Assembly (NCBI RefSeq): GCF_900111565.1
Contig: NZ_FOIK01000001.1
Location: 1,953,309 to 2,017,308 of the forward strand
Source of the DNA: Paenibacillus sp. NFR01
GTDB lineage: Bacteria; Bacillota; Bacilli; Paenibacillales; Paenibacillaceae
Direction: 5' to 3'
DNA: 64,000 nt
Shown here: one piece after another, positions 16,541 through 24,403 of the stretch
How the letters are laid out: every line of letters begins with the position of its first letter
How positions within the stretch are numbered: the first letter of the stretch is position 1
The notes under the pieces: model-generated
What the model was told of the DNA's origin: nothing
Database searches by the model: none
Seen by the model: only the letters and a program-made list of their open reading frames with translations
Program-made: the position numbers and the translations under genes

Positions 16541-17944
16541 TCAATAAAGTTTGGTATCCGGCGTATAGCTCTCGATATTATCCTTCACGCGCTGCAGGAA
16601 CCGGCCGCAAATGACGCCGTCGAGAATCCGGTGATCCAGCGACAAGCAAATGTTGGCCATCGAGCGCACGGCGATCATGTCGTTGATCACGACCGGCTTT
16701 TTGACGATCGATTCAAAGGTTAGAATGGCCGCTTGCGGATAGTTGATGATCGGATAAGACAGGATCGAGCCGAACGAGCCGGTGTTGTTCACCGTAAAGG
16801 TGCCGCCCTGCATATCGTCGAGGCGCAGCTTGCCTTCGCGGGTCTTCTGGGCTAATTCGTCGATCTCGCGGGCCAAGCCGGCGATGTTCTTCTGGTCGGC
16901 TTTCTTGATCACCGGCGTCATGACGGAGTCCTCCGTACCGACGGCCAGCGATATATTGATATCGCGTTTGACGATGATTTTATCCACCGCCCACACGGAG
17001 TTCATGATCGGATAGTCTTTGATCGCACTGACGACCGCCTTCATCATAAACGCCAGATACGTCAGGTTGATGCCTTCCTTGCGTTTAAAGTCGTCCTTCA
17101 GCTTGTGGCGCAGCTGCACCAGATTGGTCATATCGACCTCGATCATCGTCCAGGCATGCGGAATTTCCGACACGCTTTGGCGCATGCGGGTTGCGATCGT
17201 ATTGCGGATCGGCGTGACGTCGATCAGATACTCCGAGCTGCTGCCCTGGCCGCTCTCGACCTCAATGGTCGGGATGCGCGGCGATTCGCTCAGGTGCAGG
17301 CCGGAATGACGCACCGGCTCCAGCATTTCCTTGGCCGCAGCCGGCGGGATCTGCAGCGCCGGCTGCACGGACGGAGCCGCTGAAGGCGCAGCCGGCTGGG
17401 CGGCCGCAACTGCCGTGCGTACAGGCCGACGGTTTGCAGCGCCGCTCTCGATGTAGGCCAGCACGTCTTTACGCGTGATGCGGCCGCCGAGACCTGTGCC
17501 GGACACGGCCGTCAGGTCGATGTTATGCTGCTGGGCCAGTGTCTGCACCGCCGGCGAGTAACGGGCGCGCATCGGGGCGTCCGCGTCGGGCGCGGTGCCG
17601 GCCGGTACCGTGCCATACGCCGCCTGTGTAGCAGTGTGGGCGAAATCGGCATCCGCGGATGCCTCGCCGGCCGGGGCGCTGCCGCCGGCAACGGGGACAG
17701 CGATGCGGGCGATGACCGCTCCGACGCTGACTGTCTCCCCTTCCTCTACCAGCAGCTCCACGAGCGTGCCGTCCACGGTGGACGGCAGCTCGGCGTTGAC
17801 TTTATCCGTAATCAAATCGCAGAGCGGTTCGTATTGTTCGACGGTATCCCCCGGCTTCTTGAGCCATTTGCCGATGGTCGCAGACACCAGCGACTCCGCC
17901 AGCTGCGGCATAATCACATCGGTTAGCTTTCCTTGTTCGGACAT
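16541..17944 (-). CDS. bkdB: Branched-chain 2-oxoacid dehydrogenase E2 (dihydrolipoamide acyltransferase)
   Basis: Core subunit that transfers branched acyl groups to CoA, supplying primers for branched fatty acids. 467 residues from MSEQGKLTDVIMPQ. The lipoyl domain (about 5-80) has the modified Lys in ITDKVNAELPS. A flexible Ala/Pro linker leads to the E1/E3-binding domain (about 118-155, YSPAVQTLAQQHNIDL...GRITRKDVLAYI). The second linker is also Ala/Pro-rich. The catalytic domain ends with DHRILDGVICGRF. ATG at 17944 follows AAAGGAG. It is the last gene of the E1alpha-E1beta-E2 operon. Confidence 0.94.
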   Translation of the reverse strand: MSEQGKLTDVIMPQLAESLVSATIGKWLKKPGDTVEQYEPLCDLITDKVNAELPSTVDGTLVELLVEEGETVSVGAVIARIAVPVAGGSAPAGEASADADFAHTATQAAYGTVPAGTAPDADAPMRARYSPAVQTLAQQHNIDLTAVSGTGLGGRITRKDVLAYIESGAANRRPVRTAVAAAQPAAPSAAPSVQPALQIPPAAAKEMLEPVRHSGLHLSESPRIPTIEVESGQGSSSEYLIDVTPIRNTIATRMRQSVSEIPHAWTMIEVDMTNLVQLRHKLKDDFKRKEGINLTYLAFMMKAVVSAIKDYPIMNSVWAVDKIIVKRDINISLAVGTEDSVMTPVIKKADQKNIAGLAREIDELAQKTREGKLRLDDMQGGTFTVNNTGSFGSILSYPIINYPQAAILTFESIVKKPVVINDMIAVRSMANICLSLDHRILDGVICGRFLQRVKDNIESYTPDTKLY

Positions 17945-17970
17945 GTTGTCACTCCTTTGCATAGTACCTA

Positions 17971-18957
17971 TCAATACTCAGCCAAACGGAGCATTTCCGC
18001 TTTGACTTTATCTTTGCTCAGCATAAAAAACTTCTCCATTGGCGGGCTGATCGGCATTGCCGGCACATCCGGTCCGCACAGGCGGAAGATTGGCGCATCC
18101 AGCTCGAAGAGGCAATGCTCGGCGATGATCGCAGCCACTTCCGCGCCCACACCGCCGGTTTTATTGTCTTCATGGATGATCAGCACCTTGCCGGTTTTTC
18201 GCGCCGCCGCAATAATGGCATCCTGATCGAGAGGCTGCAGCGTGCGCAGATCAAGCACATGCGACGTGATGCCTTGCTCCTTCTCCAGTTCCTCGGCTGC
18301 CTGCATTGCAAAATGCAGCGGCAGGCTGTAGCCGATCACCGTAATATCCGCGCCTTCGCGCAGCAGGTTCGCTTCCCCGATCGGCACGGTGTAATCCGTC
18401 TCAGGCACGTCTTCCTTGATCAGCTTGTAGCATTTTTTATTCTCGAAAAAGAGCACCGGATCGGAGTCGCGCACCGCGGATTTGAGCAAGCCTTTAGCGT
18501 CGTACGCCGAATAAGGCGCAACGATCTTCAGGCCCGGGGTTCCGAAGAAGATCGATTCCGGACATTGGGAATGATAAAGTCCGCCGAAAATCCCGCCGCC
18601 GATCGGCGCGCGGATGACCACCGGACAATTCCAGTCATTATTGGAGCGATAGCGGATTTTGGCCGCTTCGCTGATGATCTGGTTCGTCGCCGGCAGCATG
18701 AAGTCGGAATACTGCATTTCGGCAATCGGCTTCATGCCGTACATTGCCGCCCCGATGGCCACGCCGGCAATCGCCGACTCCGCCAGCGGCGTATCTAGCA
18801 CGCGGTCCGCGCCGAACTGCTCCTGCAGTCCTTTGGTCGTCGTGAACACGCCGCCCTTGACGCCGACGTCCTCGCCGAGCACGAACACCGAATCGTCGCG
18901 CTCCATTTCTTCCTTCATCGCCAGCCGGATGGCATCGATATATTCCATCATCGCCAT
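17971..18957 (-). CDS. bkdAB: Branched-chain 2-oxoacid dehydrogenase E1 beta subunit
   Basis: Transketolase-like beta subunit of the thiamine-diphosphate decarboxylase, 328 residues. It opens with the family pattern MEYIDAIRLAMKEEMERD and has VFVLGEDVGVKGGVF, FMLPATNQII and the C-terminal transketolase domain DITVIGYS. It sits 3 bases after the alpha subunit gene with a GGAGG site about 11 bases upstream of ATG. It forms the E1 heterotetramer with BkdAA. Confidence 0.94.
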   Translation of the reverse strand: MAMMEYIDAIRLAMKEEMERDDSVFVLGEDVGVKGGVFTTTKGLQEQFGADRVLDTPLAESAIAGVAIGAAMYGMKPIAEMQYSDFMLPATNQIISEAAKIRYRSNNDWNCPVVIRAPIGGGIFGGLYHSQCPESIFFGTPGLKIVAPYSAYDAKGLLKSAVRDSDPVLFFENKKCYKLIKEDVPETDYTVPIGEANLLREGADITVIGYSLPLHFAMQAAEELEKEQGITSHVLDLRTLQPLDQDAIIAAARKTGKVLIIHEDNKTGGVGAEVAAIIAEHCLFELDAPIFRLCGPDVPAMPISPPMEKFFMLSKDKVKAEMLRLAEY

Positions 18958-18960
18958 GGG

Positions 18961-19992
18961 TTAAAAGCCTCCCTTGTGGTTCGATTCATCGTATACATGC
19001 AGCAGCGTGTCTTCCGGATTCGGGAATGGCGCATTTTCGGCATAGGCGATCGCTTCCTTCAGCTCCAGATTGCACTCGGCAATCAGGTCGCGCTCCTGCT
19101 CCTCGCTCCAGAGGCCCTGTTCGACCAAATAGTTGCGGTATGCGGTGAGACCGTCTTTTTTCCAGTTCTCTTCGACTTCTTCCTTCGTCCGGTAGGCCAG
19201 ATCGTTGTCCGAAGTGGAGTGCGGGGAGAGCCGGTACATCATCGCTTCGATCAGCGTCGGGCCTTCGCCCGCCAGCGCCCGCTCGTGCGCTTCCTTCACG
19301 ACCCGGTACACTTCCAGCGGATCGTTGCCGTCCACCCGGATGCCCGGAAAACCGTAACCGAGCGCCCGGTCGCTGACTTTGCCGCCGAGCTGCTTATGGG
19401 CCGGGATGGAGATCGCATACTGGTTGTTTTCGCACATGATAATGACCGGCAGTTTGTTCACCCCGGCAAAGTTGCACGCTTCATGAAAATCGCCCTGGTT
19501 GCTCGAGCCTTCGCCAAACGTCACATAGGACACGAACGGCTTCTTCTGCATCTTGGCCGCCAGCGCAAAACCGACCGCATGGGGAACCTGGGTTGTTACC
19601 GGACTAGAGCCGGTTACGATCCGCAGCCGTTTGCTGCCGAAGTGGCCCGGCATTTGCCGGCCGCCGCTGTTCGGGTCTTCCGCCTTGGCGAACAGAGAGA
19701 GCATCAATTCGCGCATCGTCATGCCGACGCTGAGCACGAAGGCATAATCGCGGTAGTACGGGAGAAAATAATCGTTTTGCCGGTCGAGCGCAAACGCCGC
19801 AGCCACCTGCGCCGCCTCCTGGCCGACGCCGGAGACATGGAAATTGATTTTGCCGGCCCGCTGCAGCAGCAGGGAACGCTCGTCGTATTTCCGTCCCATC
19901 ACCATATATCTGTACATATCAATGGCCTGACCGTCGCTGAGTCCGAGCCGCTGATGTCTGCTTCCGGTTTCTACAGTACCTTGGGATTCCAT
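18961..19992 (-). CDS. bkdAA: Branched-chain 2-oxoacid dehydrogenase E1 alpha subunit
   Basis: Thiamine-diphosphate-binding subunit that decarboxylates branched 2-oxoacids and reductively acylates the E2 lipoyl group. 343 residues. The ThDP motif starts at FGEGSSNQGDFHEACNFAG and ends in CENNQYAIS; the phosphorylation-loop region YRLSPHSTSDNDLAYR is typical. ATG at 19992 has AGGAGG about 10 bases upstream. It is first in the operon, behind an inverted repeat in its promoter region. Confidence 0.94.
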   Translation of the reverse strand: MESQGTVETGSRHQRLGLSDGQAIDMYRYMVMGRKYDERSLLLQRAGKINFHVSGVGQEAAQVAAAFALDRQNDYFLPYYRDYAFVLSVGMTMRELMLSLFAKAEDPNSGGRQMPGHFGSKRLRIVTGSSPVTTQVPHAVGFALAAKMQKKPFVSYVTFGEGSSNQGDFHEACNFAGVNKLPVIIMCENNQYAISIPAHKQLGGKVSDRALGYGFPGIRVDGNDPLEVYRVVKEAHERALAGEGPTLIEAMMYRLSPHSTSDNDLAYRTKEEVEENWKKDGLTAYRNYLVEQGLWSEEQERDLIAECNLELKEAIAYAENAPFPNPEDTLLHVYDESNHKGGF

Positions 19993-20075
19993 AGGGAGGT
20001 ACCTCCTGAAATTTTTTTATTAAAGCCTGATTCTGATTAGTACCCTCGTTGAAGTGTATTCATTAATCATCTGAT

Positions 20076-20104
20076 ATTATAACCAGGTACTAAGACCTGA
20101 GAAC
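20076..20104 (-). promoter_or_regulatory. Candidate bkdAA promoter with an inverted repeat
   Basis: On the minus strand a TATAAT (20081-20076) is preceded by a weak TTCTCA-like -35 (about 20103-20098). Between them lies CAGGT-CTTAGT-ACCTG, a 5-bp inverted repeat that could be an operator. No SigL (-24/-12) promoter, which drives bkd in Bacillus subtilis, was seen. Confidence 0.4.
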
Positions 20105-20121
20105 ATTATAATCCTTTTCCG

Positions 20122-20205
20122 CAAAAAAAGAAACGCCAAGAAATGCCGGTATGGAGCCGTTTGAACGCTTGACGCGGCCTTAAGCTCCATTCCGCATTTC
20201 CTGAC
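20122..20205 (-). terminator. Possible terminator after lpdV
   Basis: GAAATGCCGGTATGGAG and CTCCATTCCGCATTTC are imperfectly complementary around a 29-base loop. The minus strand then reads through GGCGTTTC to a TTTTTTT run. The long loop and gap make this tentative. Confidence 0.35.
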
Positions 20206-20237
20206 GGAACCGCGCCTGATGCTAAAATCTGATTACG

Positions 20238-21659
20238 CTAAAATCCGATTGCTTTTCCATCCACCGCCAGCATCGCTTCGCCGATGACTTCCGACAACGT
20301 CGGGTGCGCGTGAATGGCTTCGCCGATCTCCCAAGGGGTGGCGTCGAGAATTTGCGCCAGCGCCGCTTCGCCGATCAGATCGGTGACATGCGGGCCGATC
20401 ATTTGCACGCCGAGAATGTCGCCGCTGTTTTTATCGGCAACCACTTTAACAAAACCGTCCTTCATCCCATAAACAATGGCTTTGCCGATCGCGGAGAACG
20501 GGAACTTGCCGATGGCGACTTCATGGCCGCGGGCCGCGGCTTCTTTGGCGGTCAGACCGACGCTGGCCACCTCATGCCGGGTATACACGCAGCGCGGAAC
20601 GAGATGGGTGTGATACGGATGCAGCGGCTCGCCGGCCAGGTGGTTGACCGCGCGGATGCCTTCATGGCTGGCCGCATGCGCGAGCTGCAGCCCGCCGATG
20701 ACGTCTCCGATCGCATAGATATGCGGCTCGGTGGTCTGCATGTTGTCATTCACTTGAATGACGCCGCCCCCGAAACGGATATCGGTATTCTCCAGCCCGA
20801 TATTCTCGACATTGCCGACCCGGCCGACCGATACGAGCAGCTTGCCCGCTTCCAGCGTCTGCCGCTCGCCGCCTTTGATGGCCTCGATCGTTACGCCTTC
20901 CGCCGAGACGCGGCAGGACGAGGCGTCGACCGTCGTCCCGGTCAGCACCTTGACTCCACGTTTCTTGAAGAGGCGCAGCAGCTCGCGAGCCACTTCTTCA
21001 TCCTCTTGGGGCAGCAGTTGATCCGCCGCTTCCACCACCGTGACCTGCACGCCGAAATCGGCGAGCATGGATGCCCACTCGACGCCGATGACGCCGCCCC
21101 CGACGATGATCATGGACGCCGGCAGTTCTTCCATCTGCAGCGCTTCCTCGCTGCTGAGGATTTTATCGCCGTCCGGGGCAAGGCCCGGCAGCACCCGCGG
21201 ACGCGAGCCGGTGGCGATGATGAGGTTTGTCGGCACGACGGTCTCCATCTCGCCGTCTTCCAGCTCCACCGCCACCGCGCCGCTGCGCGGGGAGAAGATC
21301 GAAGGACCGGTAACGCGCCCTTTGCCCTTCAGGACCTGGATTTTATTTTTGCGCATCAAATACTGCACGCCCTGATGGAGCTGCTCCACCACGGCTTCCT
21401 TGCGCCGCTGTACCTTCGGGAATACGAGCTTTACGCCCGATGTTTCGATGCCGTAGCTTTCGCTTTCATTTATCTCCGCGTAGACCTCCGCGCTGCGCAG
21501 CAACGATTTGCTGGGAATGCAGCCGCGGTGCAGGCAGGTTCCGCCGAGTTTGTCCATTTCGATGACGACCACCGATTTGCCGAGCTGGGCCGCGCGGATC
21601 GCAGCCACATAACCACCGGTTCCTCCGCCGAGTATCGCCACGTCACAGGATATTGTCAT
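20238..21659 (-). CDS. lpdV: Dihydrolipoyl dehydrogenase E3
   Basis: FAD enzyme that reoxidises the E2 lipoyl group with NAD+. 473 residues. It has the N-terminal FAD fold (VAILGGGTGGYVAAIRAAQLG), the redox disulfide GGTCLHRGCIPSKSLL (Cys 42 and 47 approximately), the NAD fold (MIIVGGGVIGVEWASMLADFG), and the catalytic His-Glu in HAHPTLSEVIGEA near the C-terminus. It precedes bkdAA on the same strand with about 245 bases between, so it probably has its own promoter, for which TTGTGC-16-TACAAT near 21710-21740 is a candidate. Confidence 0.94.
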   Translation of the reverse strand: MTISCDVAILGGGTGGYVAAIRAAQLGKSVVVIEMDKLGGTCLHRGCIPSKSLLRSAEVYAEINESESYGIETSGVKLVFPKVQRRKEAVVEQLHQGVQYLMRKNKIQVLKGKGRVTGPSIFSPRSGAVAVELEDGEMETVVPTNLIIATGSRPRVLPGLAPDGDKILSSEEALQMEELPASMIIVGGGVIGVEWASMLADFGVQVTVVEAADQLLPQEDEEVARELLRLFKKRGVKVLTGTTVDASSCRVSAEGVTIEAIKGGERQTLEAGKLLVSVGRVGNVENIGLENTDIRFGGGVIQVNDNMQTTEPHIYAIGDVIGGLQLAHAASHEGIRAVNHLAGEPLHPYHTHLVPRCVYTRHEVASVGLTAKEAAARGHEVAIGKFPFSAIGKAIVYGMKDGFVKVVADKNSGDILGVQMIGPHVTDLIGEAALAQILDATPWEIGEAIHAHPTLSEVIGEAMLAVDGKAIGF

Positions 21660-21768
21660 GATATGTATCCTCCAGTCTTGCTCCTAGGTTGTACTTAACC
21701 TTACCCATTGTACTCCCTTTTGGCCCGAGCACAAAACTTACGAATGTCATATGGAAGGAAAGAAAATG

Positions 21769-21798
21769 AAAAAACGCCCCTTGGAGGGGCGTTTTTTA
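21769..21798 (-). terminator. Terminator after the Cse60-like gene
   Basis: AAAACGCCCC-TTGG-AGGGGCGTTTTTT, a symmetric hairpin with T-runs on both strands. It is 4 bases past the Cse60-like stop codon. Confidence 0.85.
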
Positions 21799-21801
21799 CG
21801 T

Positions 21802-21969
21802 TCAGTTTTTCTGATAGTGGACCATTACATCGAAGGTCCCGTCCCCGGAGGTAAATTTCACCTCAACCAGTTCCTCTTTGTTAAGCGCTTTCAAGAAGGT
21901 GTTGACTTGATTCTCGACAATGGATTTGTCGCTCCCGGAGAACAATTTAACCAAATTTGTTTTTTCCAT
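21802..21969 (-). CDS. Cse60-like small sporulation protein (55 residues)
   Basis: The protein starts MEKTNLVKLFSGSDKSIVEN and ends DVMVHYQKN. The pattern of a charged N-terminus, VNTFLKALN helix, short strand VEVKF and final MVHY strand resembles Cse60, a SigE-dependent protein of unknown function. A strong GGGAGGGG site precedes ATG at 21969 and a clean terminator follows, so the gene is real. The family name is a judgement from pattern. It stands as a single-gene transcript upstream of lpdV. Confidence 0.65.
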   Translation of the reverse strand: MEKTNLVKLFSGSDKSIVENQVNTFLKALNKEELVEVKFTSGDGTFDVMVHYQKN

Positions 21970-21996
21970 ACTTTACCCCTCCCCCTAATTTTGCTT

Positions 21997-22003
21997 TTCG
22001 ACA
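21997..22003. promoter_or_regulatory. Single Spo0A-box-like heptamer upstream of the Cse60-like gene
   Basis: The minus strand reads TGTCGAA within GTGTCGAAAA, 28 bases before the ATG. A single heptamer is expected several times by chance in 64 kb, so support is weak. Confidence 0.25.
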
Positions 22004-22118
22004 CTTAGGAAGTTTTTTCCTCCTGCCCACAGCCGTTTGTCACAAATCTGTATCAATTATCAAGCCTATTCCGCAGAGCGGCTTTCGCAGGGCATTAACA
22101 TTTTCTCCGCGCCGTTCG

Positions 22119-22147
22119 TGGACTTTTCCTGATTAAAACGTTATCAT
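22119..22147 (+). promoter_or_regulatory. Candidate SigA promoter of yqzF
   Basis: TGGACT (22119-22124), a 17-base spacer and TATCAT (22142-22147), about 39 bases before the yqzF ATG. Both hexamers are imperfect. Confidence 0.4.
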
Positions 22148-22185
22148 ATTGCTGAATAGCGGGATGGAGAGGAGAAGGGAAGCTC

Positions 22186-22491
22186 ATGAAACTGATGATT
22201 TCACGCTTCATTGCCATTCTGATTTTGGTCATTCCCGGCCTCTTGGCCATGACGGGGTTTCTGATGATGAAGGATGACGTCTTCAATTACATCTCCATGC
22301 ACGGAGACAATACGGCGACGCCGGACTTCGCCTGGCTGCATTTCGGCGGCGGGTTGTTGCTATTTCTGGCCGGCATGAGTTTCCTGGGCGGCTGGATACT
22401 GACGAGAGACCGTAAGAAGAATTATGTCGGACCGCGGTTCAAGGAGAAGCGAAAAGCCGAACATGCCCCCAATCACGCAGAAACGCCGTAA
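22186..22491 (+). CDS. yqzF: YqzF-like membrane protein (DUF2627)
   Basis: 101 residues with two membrane helices (about 7-26, ISRFIAILILVIPGLLAMTG; about 48-69, LHFGGGLLLFLAGMSFLGGW) and a basic cytoplasmic tail. The opening IALIxLxIPGxLA pattern with a following MKDD matches DUF2627/YqzF, found near the bkd genes in Bacillus. Function is unknown. The GAAGGGAAG site precedes the ATG. Confidence 0.78.
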   Translation: MKLMISRFIAILILVIPGLLAMTGFLMMKDDVFNYISMHGDNTATPDFAWLHFGGGLLLFLAGMSFLGGWILTRDRKKNYVGPRFKEKRKAEHAPNHAETP

Positions 22492-22514
22492 AGCCGAACT
22501 CATATCAACGCCGC

Positions 22515-22540
22515 AGCCCCACGTTGTGGGGTTATTTTAT
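22515..22540 (+). terminator. Terminator after yqzF
   Basis: GCCCCAC-GTT-GTGGGG followed by TTATTTTAT, 25 bases past the yqzF stop codon. Confidence 0.7.
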
Positions 22541-22621
22541 GCGGTAAATTTCAAGTTAACCGGTAACCTTTGGCGCCGGACGGGACACTTCTATAGTAGA
22601 ACATAGGAAAAGAGGTCCGGC

Positions 22622-24220
22622 ATGTATACAGTTTGGGTGGAGAAAGCGCAGCAAGGTGATCGTGAGGCGTTCGGGCAGCTGGCGGCACATTTTCAGGGAA
22701 TGGCGTATGCGGTGGCCTATGATCTCCTGCGGGATACGCATTTGGCGGAGGATGCCGTGCAGGAGGCGTTTATCGCGGCTTTTGCGGATATCGGCAAGCT
22801 GCGGGAGCCGGCGGCGTTTCCCGGTTGGCTCCGGACGATCGTGACGAGGCAATGCCGGCGGACGCAACGGCGTAAGGCACCGGTTTTGCTATCCTTGGAG
22901 GAGACGGCGCACCGGTCGCTGGTCTCTCCCGATACGGCGGAGATCGCCGAACGCCACGATTACGCGCGAACTTTGCAGCAGGCGGTTGCCGCGCTGGGCG
23001 ACAGACTTCGGGTGCCGCTGCAGTTGTTTTATTTTTACGGCTATTCGCTGCAAGAGATCTCAGCATACCTGAACCTGCCTGTTTCTGCGCTCAAAAAAAG
23101 GCTGTTCGACGGCCGCCGGAAGCTCAAGGCCGCCCTTCCCGTCCGCAATCTTGCTTCCATGTTCAACGATCTTGATGAAGGAGGCACAACCATGCTGCAT
23201 ATTGTCAATGGCGACGTGGTAGGCAACATGCTGAAATCCGGCATCGTGCAAGGCGATGTCCTGGTCTGGCGGGAGATTTACTCGGCGGGACCGAACTTCG
23301 TCAATCCGGCAGGTGACGCGGAACGCGCTCTGCGCGCCAAAGCACTGGAGAAGCTGCTGGGTATTCCGGCAGAAGAGTATACGGCAGCCTGCAGGGAGCA
23401 GGAAAAAAAGCTGCGCGACTTTAGCCGCTACGATGAAATCGTGCTGTGGTTCGAGCACGACTTGTTCGACCAGAGCATGCTCGCCTATCTGCTGCATTGG
23501 TTTGATGGGCAAAAGCTAAGGGGCACGAAGCTTAGCCTGCTCTCGATCGGCGAATTTCCCGGCATCACGCCGTTTCATGGCTTAGGCCAACTGACGCCGG
23601 CGCAGCTCCAGACCTTGTCCGGCACGTGGCGCAGTATCGGGCGAGCCGAGCTTAAGCTGGGCAGTGCATTGTGGCAGGCGTACACCGACCCTGACCCGAT
23701 GAGAATGGCGGAATGGCTGGAACAGGAAAAAGAGTTGCTGGCTGCCTCTGCCCTTCCGTACGCCTACGAGGCGTTTCAGGCCCATCTGGCGCGTCTGCCT
23801 GGACTGGAAGATGGCCTCGGCAGCGTGGAACGCGAGACGCTTGAAGCAGTGCGGCGCGGCGCGGATACGCCGCTGGAGCTTTTTCGCCGGGTAACGGATG
23901 CCTTGCCGGTGCTTGGGCTGGGGGATCTCGAATATTGGAGCATGCTTCGCGGGCTGGTACAAGGGACGGATGCGCTGCTTGCCATTGAGGGAGTTACCGC
24001 CGGTGCCGGTGCAGAGGAGCAGGCGGGTGACTTCCGGCAGGTGGAAAACTTTCTGAAACGGCGGGTGACAATGACCACGCTGGGCGAGCAGGTGATGAAT
24101 GGTTTGGCGGACCGGGTCACGCTGCAAGGCATCGACCGGTGGTACGGCGGCGTGCATCTGCAGGGCCGCTCCGTGCCTTGGCGCTGGGATCAGGCAACAC
24201 GGATGCCGGTACGGATGTGA
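22622..24220 (+). CDS. ECF sigma factor fused to a DUF1835 domain
   Basis: 532 residues. The N-terminal 175 or so form an extracytoplasmic-function sigma factor: region 2 with LAEDAVQEAFIAAFADI and PGWLRTIVTRQCRR, and region 4 with LPVSALKKRLFDGRRKLKA. After a short joint, MLHIVNGDVVGNMLKSGIVQ opens a DUF1835 domain with VLVWREIYSAGP and IVLWFEHDLFDQ, continuing as DUF3658-like sequence to the C-terminus. The reading frame is continuous; AGAGG precedes the ATG. No anti-sigma gene is adjacent. The C-terminal part may be a built-in regulator; its function is unknown. Confidence 0.82.
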   Translation: MYTVWVEKAQQGDREAFGQLAAHFQGMAYAVAYDLLRDTHLAEDAVQEAFIAAFADIGKLREPAAFPGWLRTIVTRQCRRTQRRKAPVLLSLEETAHRSLVSPDTAEIAERHDYARTLQQAVAALGDRLRVPLQLFYFYGYSLQEISAYLNLPVSALKKRLFDGRRKLKAALPVRNLASMFNDLDEGGTTMLHIVNGDVVGNMLKSGIVQGDVLVWREIYSAGPNFVNPAGDAERALRAKALEKLLGIPAEEYTAACREQEKKLRDFSRYDEIVLWFEHDLFDQSMLAYLLHWFDGQKLRGTKLSLLSIGEFPGITPFHGLGQLTPAQLQTLSGTWRSIGRAELKLGSALWQAYTDPDPMRMAEWLEQEKELLAASALPYAYEAFQAHLARLPGLEDGLGSVERETLEAVRRGADTPLELFRRVTDALPVLGLGDLEYWSMLRGLVQGTDALLAIEGVTAGAGAEEQAGDFRQVENFLKRRVTMTTLGEQVMNGLADRVTLQGIDRWYGGVHLQGRSVPWRWDQATRMPVRM

Positions 24221-24330
24221 CCCACGATCTTAAAATAAGGCGGCAGGCCTAATTGGCACATGATCAGCCTCCGCACTCCTGAGGCCGGCTCCGTCTGACC
24301 GCATTCGTCTCTGGCTCCTCGTGCCAACCC

Positions 24331-24377
24331 AAAAAAAGACCTCCCCGCACTTAATGTGCAGGCCGAGGTCTTTTTTT
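24331..24377. terminator. Bidirectional terminator between convergent genes
   Basis: AAAGACCTC and GAGGTCTTT arms flank an inner GCAC/GTGC pair. There is a T-run on both strands (TTTTTTTT on plus, TTTTTTT on minus). It ends the sigma-fusion gene and the ABC exporter operon. Confidence 0.85.
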
Positions 24378-24403
24378 TATCCCGTTACATTGATTTGCTG
24401 CAT

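Noticed and set aside
20304..21698. 464-codon plus-strand ORF opposite lpdV
   Set aside because: Antisense shadow in GC-rich coding DNA; the product is rich in His, Arg and Gln without domains.
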